Part shown: positions 6,418-13,568 of the stretch, piece after piece | Layout of the letters: each line of letters opens with the position of its first letter | Position numbering within the stretch: position 1 is the stretch's first letter | NCBI GenBank assembly: GCA_904502075.1 | Contig: CAJGDL010000019.1 | Span: 1-17,793 of the forward strand | DNA length: 17,793 nt | Direction of reading: 5' to 3' | Source of the DNA: an uncultured Alistipes sp. | Lineage (GTDB): Bacteria; Bacteroidota; Bacteroidia; Bacteroidales; Rikenellaceae | Position numbers and translations under genes: made by a program | The notes under the pieces: generated by a model | Seen by the model: the letters and a program-made list of their open reading frames with translations, nothing else | Database searches by the model: none | Told to the model about the DNA's origin: nothing

Positions 6418-8463
6418 ATGGATTTCAAATTGGTTTCGGAATACGCCCCGACGGGGGATCAGCCGCAGGCCATCGAGCAACTGACTCAAGCCATTGAGAA
6501 GGGTTCGATGCACAACACCCTGCTCGGCATCACCGGTTCGGGCAAGACCTTCACCGTGGCCAATGTAATCCGCAACCTGAATCGCCCGACCCTCGTACTG
6601 AGCCACAACAAAACCCTTGCGGCACAGCTCTACGGCGAATTCAAGAACTTCTTCCCCGACAATGCAGTCGAGTACTTCGTTTCGTACTACGACTACTACC
6701 AGCCCGAGGCCTACCTCCCCTCGAGCGACACCTACATCGAAAAAGATCTCTCGATCAACTCCGAGATCGAGAAGATGCGCCTGAGCACCACCGCTACGCT
6801 CCTCTCGGGACGGCGGGATGTGATTGTCGTGTCAAGTGTATCGTGCCTCTACGGCTGCGGCAACCCCGAGGATTTTCACGCCACAGCCGTCCGCATCCGC
6901 GTGGGGGAGACGATCAACTACAAACAGTTCCTCTACCGCCTTGTGGAGGCCCTCTATACGCGCACGGAGCGCGAACTCACCCCTGCCACCTTCCGCGTCA
7001 ATGGCGACACGATCGACATCATGGCCGCCTTCGGGGAGTTTGGCAACCAATGTTTCCGCGTCTCCTTCTTCGACGACGAGGTGGAGGCGATCCATGTAAT
7101 CGAACCCCTCACAGGACAGCGGCTCCACACATTGGACGAGCTGACCCTCTACCCCACCTCGCTCTTCGTAACCACCAAGGAGCGTATCCACCAAGCCGTA
7201 CAACAGATTTACCTCGATCTGGGGCGGCAGATCGAGTTTTTCGAGCAGGCCGACCGACCGGTCGAGGCGAAACGCATCAAGCAACGGGTGGAGTATGATG
7301 TGGAGATGATCAAGGAGTTGGGCTACTGCCCGGGCATCGAGAACTATTCGCGCTATTTCGACGGTCGCGCCGAGGGGTCGCGCCCCTTCTGTCTGTTGGA
7401 CTACTTCCCCGAAGACTACCTACTGGTCATCGACGAGAGCCATGTTACCCTCCCGCAGGTGCACGCCATGTTTGGCGGCGACCGTGCCCGCAAGGACAAC
7501 CTGGTGGAGTATGGCTTCCGTCTCCCCGCAGCCCGCGACAACCGCCCGCTGCGCTTCACGGAGTTCGAGCAGTTGATGGGCCCCGCCATCTATGTGAGTG
7601 CCACCCCCGCCGACTACGAGTTGGAGAAGAGCGAGGGGGTGGTTGTCGAGCAGCTGATCCGCCCCACGGGACTCATCGACCCGCCAATGGAGGTACGCCC
7701 CACCGAGGGACAGATCGACCACCTAATCGAGGAGATCGAACGGTGTGCCCGCCGCGATGACAAGGTGCTCGTCACGACCATCACGAAGCGCATGGCCGAG
7801 GAGCTCTCGAAGTATTTCGACCGCGTGGGGATCCGCAACCGCTACATCCACTCGGATGTGGATACGCTGGAGCGTATTCAGATCTTGGAGGATCTGCGTG
7901 CCGGCCTGTTCGATGTCCTGATCGGTGTGAACCTCTTGCGTGAAGGGCTGGATCTGCCGGAGGTAGCCTTGGTGGCCATCCTCGATGCCGACAAGGAGGG
8001 GTTCCTGCGCAACGTGCGCTCGCTAACCCAGATTGCCGGGCGTGCGGCCCGCCACCCCGAGGGTCGAGTGATCCTCTATGCCGATGTGATGACCGACTCG
8101 ATGCGTCGTACCATTGAGCAGAGCAACCGTCGCCGCGCCATCCAGTTGCAATACAATGTGGAGCACGAACAGCTCCCCCGCCAGGCGGTGAAGAGCGGCT
8201 CGGGACAGAGCCAGCTGCTCGCCTCGAAGGCTCCGCAAAGCGAGGCCGTGGAGTACGACCTGCGCCCCACGGAGCCTCAACTCCGCGTGGCCGATACCGA
8301 GGGAAGCTACACCGCTGTCTCGCTTACTGCGCTGGACAACCAAATCGACGAGATGCGTCGCCAGATGGAGGCTGCGGCCAAGGAGCTCGACTTCATCCGC
8401 GCCGCGAAACTCCGCGACCGCATGTATGACTTGATTCGCGTTCGCACCGAGAAGGAGAAATAG
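6418..8463 (+). CDS. uvrB: Excinuclease ABC subunit B (UvrB)
   Basis: Damage-verifying helicase-like subunit of nucleotide excision repair. UvrA loads it on DNA, it inserts a beta-hairpin at the lesion, then recruits UvrC for incision. The 681 residues match the family length. Walker A is GITGSGKT (37-44). The beta-hairpin region begins at about residue 90 with the aromatic run YFVSYYDYYQPEAY. The DEAD-type box is DESH (339-342). The helicase C-terminal motifs include LLREGLDLPEVALVAILDAD and QIAGRAARH. The UVR motif that contacts UvrC occupies about 637-672. The start ATG is fixed by an in-frame TAG six bases upstream. It ends at a strong bidirectional hairpin. No uvrA or uvrC is nearby, so any SOS-type control cannot be judged from here. 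Confidence 0.98.
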   Translation: MDFKLVSEYAPTGDQPQAIEQLTQAIEKGSMHNTLLGITGSGKTFTVANVIRNLNRPTLVLSHNKTLAAQLYGEFKNFFPDNAVEYFVSYYDYYQPEAYLPSSDTYIEKDLSINSEIEKMRLSTTATLLSGRRDVIVVSSVSCLYGCGNPEDFHATAVRIRVGETINYKQFLYRLVEALYTRTERELTPATFRVNGDTIDIMAAFGEFGNQCFRVSFFDDEVEAIHVIEPLTGQRLHTLDELTLYPTSLFVTTKERIHQAVQQIYLDLGRQIEFFEQADRPVEAKRIKQRVEYDVEMIKELGYCPGIENYSRYFDGRAEGSRPFCLLDYFPEDYLLVIDESHVTLPQVHAMFGGDRARKDNLVEYGFRLPAARDNRPLRFTEFEQLMGPAIYVSATPADYELEKSEGVVVEQLIRPTGLIDPPMEVRPTEGQIDHLIEEIERCARRDDKVLVTTITKRMAEELSKYFDRVGIRNRYIHSDVDTLERIQILEDLRAGLFDVLIGVNLLREGLDLPEVALVAILDADKEGFLRNVRSLTQIAGRAARHPEGRVILYADVMTDSMRRTIEQSNRRRAIQLQYNVEHEQLPRQAVKSGSGQSQLLASKAPQSEAVEYDLRPTEPQLRVADTEGSYTAVSLTALDNQIDEMRRQMEAAAKELDFIRAAKLRDRMYDLIRVRTEKEK

Positions 8464-8491
8464 ATCCGTTGAATGAGAGAACCCCAACCCG

Positions 8492-8537
8492 ATTAAACAG
8501 AAAGAGAGTCGCAAATGCGACTCTCTTTCTGTTTGAT
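8492..8537. terminator. Bidirectional terminator between uvrB and the M16 gene
   Basis: A very long palindrome: 19 bp perfect (8495-8513 with 8516-8534) around a 2-nt centre, extendable by a few pairs to 8492-8537 with one wobble. The outer part of each arm is A-rich on one side and T-rich on the other, so transcripts from either direction meet a strong hairpin ending in CTCTCTTTCTGTTT. It sits in the 89-bp gap between convergent genes, 31 nt after the uvrB stop and 15 nt from the M16 stop. Confidence 0.9.
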
Positions 8538-8552
8538 TCTTCCTAATTGGAA

Positions 8553-11459
8553 TTAGTAACCAAAGATCTCCTCCTGCGAGAGCTCCTTCACAGGGCCCAG
8601 CGTGCGCAGGTAGTTCAGGTCGATATCATTCTTATCGCCCAATACGCAGTAGACATAGGGGCGATCCTGGATCCATTCCTGCTGGAAGGCCACGATGTCG
8701 GCCAGGGTAAGATGCTGCACCTGCTCATAGATCGCCTGATCGCGATTCGAGAAGGTTCCCTTGTCCAACGCAGCCAGGTAGAGCCACAGGATATCCCCCC
8801 TGGTAGGACGGGTCGAGGCGATCGTGCCCAGGATACCACGCTTGGCCAACTCGAAGGCGGCCTCGGACTCGGGCATTTGGTTGATGATCTCATCAAAGGC
8901 CTCGATAGCGGTACGCATCTTATCGTTCTGCGTGGCGATGAAGGCGTAGTAGAGGTAGGGATCACCCATCTTGCGCCCCTCGCTCAGGTAGGCATACGAC
9001 GAGTAGGCCAAAGCACGCGCCTCGCGCATCTCCTGGAAGACGATGGCGTTCATGCCGCCGCCGAAGTAGTCGTTGTAGAGCTGAACGAGGGCATCGTGCT
9101 TCTCGTCCGTCGGACGCTCCAGGTTCGTAAACTGCATGTAGTAGATCTGCTTGGCATCGTATTGGGCCAAGAAGACCTCACTCTTCGGGGTCTTACGGAA
9201 GGGATACTCCTTGCGCTCCACGCTCTTGAGCTCCTCATCCACGCGGTGCAGCGTATTGAGCTTCTCGATCACCTCCTTTTCTCCCATCGGGCCGTAGTAC
9301 AGCACGCGATGGCGGATTCCCGAAAGGGCCTTGACCTTTTCGAGCAACTCCTCCGACGTGAGGGCCATCAGCTGCTCGTTGGTCAGCGTGGTGGCACGAA
9401 TCTTCTCGGGGCCGTAGTAGACATATTGTCTGAGGGCCGAATAGTTGGCCTCCTGCGAGAACTTGCTGTCGGCACGCTCCTTCAGCATATCGCGCTTGAG
9501 CTCGGCCAGGACGGCCTCATCGCCCTCCACATTTTGCAGGTACTCCTCGGCCAAAGCCACCGCAGCCTCCATGTTCTCCGAAAGGCCCGAGATCGAGAGG
9601 TAGACGCGCGTATCGGCCACCGAGAGCGAAAAATCGCAAGCCAGATCGTAGAAGGCACGCTGAATCTCCTCGAGCGACTTCGTATCGGTACCGAGCAACG
9701 AGAAGTAGCTACCCAAGGCATACTGAAGGGTAGGATCGGTCAGCGCACCGAAGTCATAGACATAGTAGAGGCTGAAGAGGTTGTTCGTCTCATTCTTCTT
9801 GTAGAGCACCTCCAAATCCTGCTTCATCGAAAGTTTCGTAAGGTCGCGCTCGAAGTCGTAAAATACGGGCTCGATGGGCTTCACCTCCGAGGCCTTGACC
9901 TCAGCAAGGAAGTCGCTCACGGCATCGCGATTGGCCGAAATGGGGGTAATCGTAGGCTTCTCGATCTTCACCTGCGAGAGATCCTCCCCCTGGAGCTTAC
10001 GAAGCTCAACATACCCCTCGGGCTTGAGGGTCTTATTGGCCCAAGCCACCAACTGCTCCTTGGTAATCTTGCCCATGCGGTCGAGAGCCGCTACCTCGTC
10101 GGCCCACTCCGAACCATTGATGAAGGAGTTCACGAAGGCCATGGCACGACCGTTGTTGCTCTCCATGCGTCGCATCTGTCCGCGCTTGTAGTTGGCGATG
10201 GTCGACTTCAGCAAGCCCTCGTCAAACTCACCCTTGCAAAGTTTCTCAACCTCAGCCATCAAAAGAGCCTTCACCTCCTCGAGCGACTGACCCTGCTTCG
10301 GATAACCGGCCAGCACGAGGGCTCCGTGGTCGGCATTCACCACATCGAAGGCCCCCGAGTAGAGCAACTTCTGCTGCTGATCGAGGTCTACATCAATCAA
10401 ACCGCACTTGCCGTTCGAGAGGAGCGACGATACGAGCTGCACCATCTCGGCATCGGCCGAGGTAGCATCGCCCTCAATGGGCCAACCCAGATAGAGGAAC
10501 GGAGCCTCAAGGCCATAGACCTCCTTCAGCTTGGGCGAGGTGATGGGCTCCTCGGCGGGAATCTCAAACTTGGGCAGGTTCTCGTTGGGCTGCATCACTC
10601 CGAAATACTTGTCGATCACGGCAATCATCTCCTCGGGATCGAAATCACCCGAGAGACAGATGGCCATGTTGTTGGGTACATAGTAGGTGCGGTAGTAGTT
10701 CTTAATGTTGGTCACCGAGGGGTTCTTGAGGTGATCGGCATAACCCAAGACGGTATGCTGACCATAGGGGTGGTTCGGGAAGAGAAGCTCCATGATGCCG
10801 TAGTAGGCCTTGCTACCGTCATCGGTCAGCGACATGTTATACTCCTCGTAGACGGTCTCCAACTCGGTGTGGAAGCCACGAATCACATTGTTCATGAAGC
10901 GGTCGGACTGGATCTTGGCCCAATTCTCGATCTGATTCGAGGGGATATCCTCCGTATAGACGGTCTCGTCTTGCGAGGTCCAGGCATTGGTTCCCGAAGC
11001 CCCGATTGCCGCCATCAGCTTGTCGTACTCGTTAGGAATCGAGAACTTCGAAGCGAGCTGCGACACCGAGTCGATCTGGGCATAGAGAGCCTTGCGCTCG
11101 GCAGGATCCTCGGTGACACGATAGATCTCGAACAGACGCTCAATTTCATCCAAGAGGGGCTTCTCTTCGGCATAGTTCTGCGTACCGAACTTCTCGGTAC
11201 CCTTAAACATCAGGTGCTCGAAGTAGTGGGCCAAGCCCGTCGTCTCGATGGGATCGTTCTTGGCACCCACACGCACAGCAATGTAGGTCTGGATGCGTGG
11301 CAGATCCTTGTTGACGGTCATATAGACCTTGAGTCCGTTGTCGAGGGTGTAGATGCGGCTCTTCAAGGGGTCGCCCTTCACCTCTTCGTAACGATACTTG
11401 CTGCACGCCGTGAAGAGCATCACCACGGCAGCCATCAGAAATAAAAGGTTTCGTTTCAT
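8553..11459 (-). CDS. M16 family zinc metallopeptidase, predicted lipoprotein
   Basis: Pitrilysin-type (M16) peptidase of 968 residues. The N-terminus MKRNLLFLMAAVVMLFTAC is a lipoprotein signal with a lipobox ending at Cys19, so the protein is probably exported and membrane-anchored. The inverted zinc motif HxxEH is HYFEH (78-82, with Glu81 as catalytic base). The third ligand is probably Glu206 in ELETVYEEYN, with Glu199 matching the second conserved glutamate of pitrilysin. The distance from Glu81 to Glu206 is about 48 residues longer than in E. coli pitrilysin because of an inserted charged helical segment (about 98-145). The C-terminal half (about 530-960) looks like the second, non-catalytic M16 unit; it lacks HxxEH. 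Substrates are unknown. It lies 26 bp behind the DUF456 gene on the same strand, suggesting one transcript. Confidence 0.95.
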   Translation of the reverse strand: MKRNLLFLMAAVVMLFTACSKYRYEEVKGDPLKSRIYTLDNGLKVYMTVNKDLPRIQTYIAVRVGAKNDPIETTGLAHYFEHLMFKGTEKFGTQNYAEEKPLLDEIERLFEIYRVTEDPAERKALYAQIDSVSQLASKFSIPNEYDKLMAAIGASGTNAWTSQDETVYTEDIPSNQIENWAKIQSDRFMNNVIRGFHTELETVYEEYNMSLTDDGSKAYYGIMELLFPNHPYGQHTVLGYADHLKNPSVTNIKNYYRTYYVPNNMAICLSGDFDPEEMIAVIDKYFGVMQPNENLPKFEIPAEEPITSPKLKEVYGLEAPFLYLGWPIEGDATSADAEMVQLVSSLLSNGKCGLIDVDLDQQQKLLYSGAFDVVNADHGALVLAGYPKQGQSLEEVKALLMAEVEKLCKGEFDEGLLKSTIANYKRGQMRRMESNNGRAMAFVNSFINGSEWADEVAALDRMGKITKEQLVAWANKTLKPEGYVELRKLQGEDLSQVKIEKPTITPISANRDAVSDFLAEVKASEVKPIEPVFYDFERDLTKLSMKQDLEVLYKKNETNNLFSLYYVYDFGALTDPTLQYALGSYFSLLGTDTKSLEEIQRAFYDLACDFSLSVADTRVYLSISGLSENMEAAVALAEEYLQNVEGDEAVLAELKRDMLKERADSKFSQEANYSALRQYVYYGPEKIRATTLTNEQLMALTSEELLEKVKALSGIRHRVLYYGPMGEKEVIEKLNTLHRVDEELKSVERKEYPFRKTPKSEVFLAQYDAKQIYYMQFTNLERPTDEKHDALVQLYNDYFGGGMNAIVFQEMREARALAYSSYAYLSEGRKMGDPYLYYAFIATQNDKMRTAIEAFDEIINQMPESEAAFELAKRGILGTIASTRPTRGDILWLYLAALDKGTFSNRDQAIYEQVQHLTLADIVAFQQEWIQDRPYVYCVLGDKNDIDLNYLRTLGPVKELSQEEIFGY

Positions 11460-11485
11460 AACTTTTTGTTAATTGGTTTGTTCGA

Positions 11486-11977
11486 TTAAAATCCCAAAGC
11501 GGCAGCCAATTCACGGAAGACGATCAGCATCATCCACAACGAGGCGAAGAGTTTGATTCCTGTACCCGTAATAAAGGCGATAAAAGAGCCCACACCCGCC
11601 TTCAGGGCTCGCGACGGGTCGGTGTTATCATGAAGCATCTCCCCGATCACAGCCCCCAGGAAACTACCCATCAGCATCCCTACGGGGGTAAAGAAGATCC
11701 CGGCAAAGAGGCCGATGATGGCCCCCACGGCACTCGCTCGCGACCCGCCGAAGAGTTTGGTCATATAGGCCGGCAGTACATAATCGAGCCCCATCACCAC
11801 CACACTCGCCGCAGCCCAAATCCACAATTGGGTGGGGGTGAGCAGGGTCGTGTCACACGCGTAGCAACACAACAGCGCACCATAACTGAAGAGCGTGCCG
11901 GGCAGACCGGGCAAAATGCATCCCGCAATACCAACCAGCGTCAGCACCACGGCCAAGATCAAAAGCAGTGTTTCCAT
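11486..11977 (-). CDS. DUF456 family membrane protein
   Basis: Small hydrophobic protein of 163 residues that I assign to the DUF456 family (PF04306), which has no established function. It has about four to five membrane segments. The family-like features are the ILPGLPG turn after the first helix (21-27) and the glycine-rich repeat PVGMLMGSFLGAVIGE (98-113) between later helices. The only polar stretches are short: around DTTLLTPTQ (42-50), LFGGSR (75-80) and MLHDNTDPSRA (114-124). The start ATG at 11977 is only five bases past a perfect -7 element, so the message may be leaderless. The M16 lipoprotein gene follows after 26 bp. Confidence 0.85.
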   Translation of the reverse strand: METLLLILAVVLTLVGIAGCILPGLPGTLFSYGALLCCYACDTTLLTPTQLWIWAAASVVVMGLDYVLPAYMTKLFGGSRASAVGAIIGLFAGIFFTPVGMLMGSFLGAVIGEMLHDNTDPSRALKAGVGSFIAFITGTGIKLFASLWMMLIVFRELAAALGF

Positions 11978-11982
11978 ATTTA

Positions 11983-11990
11983 CAAAGATA
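11983..11990 (-). promoter_or_regulatory. Promoter -7 element of DUF456-M16 unit
   Basis: TATCTTTG on the minus strand (11990-11983), an exact TAnnTTTG match and identical to the rsfS element. No clear -33 TTTG lies 19-20 nt upstream. Only TAAAT separates it from the DUF456 ATG, so transcription should begin at or next to the start codon. Confidence 0.6.
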
Positions 11991-12068
11991 CGAAATAATT
12001 CAATTCTTATACTAATTTTCGCGGTGAATATTGACTCTACGGCAAACTTTTTGGCGATTTCACCCCTT

Positions 12069-12113
12069 AAAAAAAAGAGAAAACGGGCCGAAGGAATCCC
12101 CGCCCGTTTTCTC
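12069..12113 (-). terminator. Intrinsic terminator of panC-panD
   Basis: A perfect 12-bp stem, GAGAAAACGGGC (12077-12088) with GCCCGTTTTCTC (12102-12113), and a 13-nt loop. On the minus strand it is followed directly by eight Ts (12076-12069). It is a textbook Rho-independent terminator 18 nt past the panD stop. Confidence 0.93.
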
Positions 12114-12131
12114 CATAATTATTTTCAGCCC

Positions 12132-12488
12132 CTACACCAATTGGTTGGTGGCCGTATCGGGGAAGACGATCCACGGCTTGAAGCTCTTGGCCTCCTCGAA
12201 ATCCATCAGCGCGTAGGAGCAGATGATCACCACATCACCCACCTGCACCTTGCGGGCCGCAGCACCGTTCAGGCAGATGCAACCGCTGTTGCGCTCGCCA
12301 CGGATGATGTAGGTCTCGAAACGCTCGCCGTTGTTGATATCTAAAATCTGCACCTTCTCACCCTCGATCAGGTTGGCGGCCTCCATCAACGCCTCGTCGA
12401 TGGTGATGCTGCCCACATAGTTCAGGTTCGCCTGCGTAACCGTTACGCGGTGAAGCTTCGACTTGATGACTTCAATCTGGAATTTCAT
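12132..12488 (-). CDS. panD: Aspartate 1-decarboxylase (PanD) proenzyme
   Basis: Pyruvoyl-dependent enzyme that makes beta-alanine from L-aspartate for pantothenate synthesis. It is made as a proenzyme and cuts itself before a serine, which becomes the pyruvoyl group. The 118 residues have the cleavage pair Gly26-Ser27 in NYVGSITID (Gly24-Ser25 in E. coli). Tyr60 in FETYIIRG matches the catalytic Tyr58, and the conserved NGAAAR segment is present (74-79). Its ATG overlaps the panC stop by one base (TAATG), so translation is probably coupled. No panM/panZ maturation factor is nearby, as expected outside the enterobacteria. Confidence 0.97.
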   Translation of the reverse strand: MKFQIEVIKSKLHRVTVTQANLNYVGSITIDEALMEAANLIEGEKVQILDINNGERFETYIIRGERNSGCICLNGAAARKVQVGDVVIICSYALMDFEEAKSFKPWIVFPDTATNQLV

Positions 12489-13324
12489 TATCGGATACGG
12501 ATATTATCAATTAAACGAATCTCACCGGCCTGAACAGCGATGCAGCCCTGCACATGGGCCGACTCCTCCCAGGAGGCCACCTCCTGCAACGAATCGCCAT
12601 CGACCGACTGGTAGTAGATCACCTTCAGCAAGGGGTTGCTCTCCACCTGCTTGACAACCCACGCCTTGAGTGCCTCGGGCTCCATCTCGCGGCTCATCTC
12701 CACGGCCTTCTTCAGCGAGGCGTAGATGTGGGGGGCAGCAGCGCGGTGGTCGGGCGTGAGGAGTTGGTTGCGCGACGAGAGAGCCAAGCCATCCTCACCG
12801 CGCACAATGGGGCAGGGAAGGATCTCGATCTCGATGCCGAGTTGACGGATCATCGCCTTGATAACGGCAATCTGCTGGAAATCTTTCTCGCCGAAGTAGG
12901 CTCGGGCGGGCTTCACGATATCGAACAGACGGCTCACCACCTGCGCCACGCCGTTGAAGTGGCCCGGGCGCGTGGCCCCCTCCATCACCTTGTCGATCTG
13001 ACCGAAGTCGAACTGTCGCGTATCGGGCTCGGGGTAGATCTCCTCGACCGTGGGCATCAGCACATAATCCACACCCACCTCGCGCAACATTGCTTCGTCG
13101 GCCTCGGGGGTACGGGGATAGTGCTTCAGGTCGTTCTTATCATTGAATTGCGTGGGGTTCACAAAGACGCTCACCACCACCACTTTGTTCTCTTTGCGGG
13201 CGCGTTCGACCAGCGAACGGTGTCCGGCATGCAGGGCACCCATCGTGGGCACGAAGCCGATCTCCTCCTTGGAGTAGTTGGCAAGCTCCTGCTGAAGCTC
13301 GCTCACCGTTTGAAATGTTTTCAT
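12488..13324 (-). CDS. panC: Pantothenate synthetase (pantoate--beta-alanine ligase)
   Basis: ATP-dependent ligase joining pantoate and beta-alanine, the last step of vitamin B5 synthesis. It uses the product of the neighbouring panD. I start it at the ATG at 13324-13322 (278 residues, MKTFQTVSEL). The frame is open to an ATG at 13378, but that codon lies upstream of the promoter element. Motifs: PTMGALHAGH with the HIGH-type HAGH (32-35) near the start, YFGEKDFQQ in the middle, and LALSSRNQLL, which includes the KMSKS-like loop. The length is typical. panB is not in the window. Confidence 0.96.
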   Translation of the reverse strand: MKTFQTVSELQQELANYSKEEIGFVPTMGALHAGHRSLVERARKENKVVVVSVFVNPTQFNDKNDLKHYPRTPEADEAMLREVGVDYVLMPTVEEIYPEPDTRQFDFGQIDKVMEGATRPGHFNGVAQVVSRLFDIVKPARAYFGEKDFQQIAVIKAMIRQLGIEIEILPCPIVRGEDGLALSSRNQLLTPDHRAAAPHIYASLKKAVEMSREMEPEALKAWVVKQVESNPLLKVIYYQSVDGDSLQEVASWEESAHVQGCIAVQAGEIRLIDNIRIR

Positions 13325-13348
13325 TCTCTTGTTTCGGGTTATATGGCG

Positions 13349-13379
13349 CAAAGGTATAAAATAATGAGAAATGAGCAAG
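13349..13379 (-). promoter_or_regulatory. Promoter of panC-panD (-33/-7)
   Basis: Minus strand: the -7 element TACCTTTG (13356-13349) matches TAnnTTTG, and CTTG (13379-13376) lies 19 nt upstream as the -33. The predicted start near 13344 leaves about 20 nt before the chosen panC ATG at 13324. Confidence 0.65.
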
Positions 13380-13513
13380 GAGGAATCGCGAATTATTTGC
13401 TTTTTGGGCTCAGTTTTTTGGGAGATCGGGAAACAGCAGCCCTTTTTGGGGGAGTTGCGCAGGGGGATTTATCACCCATCCGTCTCCCAAAAGAACTCAC
13501 CCACCCAAGAAGG

Positions 13514-13558
13514 CCGGGCCCGCCGAGTTTTTCGGCGGGCCCGGAAACCCATTTTTTT
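13514..13558. terminator. GC-rich hairpin downstream of the Na/Pi transporter gene
   Basis: A perfect 13-bp stem, CCGGGCCCGCCGA (13514-13526) with TCGGCGGGCCCGG (13532-13544), and a 5-nt loop, 24 nt past the transporter stop on the minus strand. In the minus direction only CCTTCTT follows. In the plus direction the stem is followed, after AAACCCA, by seven Ts (13552-13558). It most likely ends the transporter message. The 244-bp gap from here to panC holds no gene, only this hairpin, the panC promoter and the long-range inverted repeat 13416-13425/13483-13492. Confidence 0.7.
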
Positions 13559-13568
13559 AAGGAGCGAA

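Noticed and set aside
8547..11444. Plus-strand open frame of 965 codons opposite the M16 gene
   Set aside because: It is the exact codon-by-codon mirror of the M16 gene. The minus-strand product has a lipoprotein signal, HxxEH and a normal family length, while the mirror product is a biased Leu/His/Gly/Arg sequence with no recognisable domain.
12023..12064. GGTGAA...TTCACC inverted repeat between the DUF456 promoter and the panD terminator
   Set aside because: The arms are only 6 bp, 30 nt apart, with no further pairing; expected by chance at this scale.
13325..13378. Eighteen-residue N-terminal extension of panC
   Set aside because: It crosses the TACCTTTG promoter element, and family proteins start close to the MKTF sequence.
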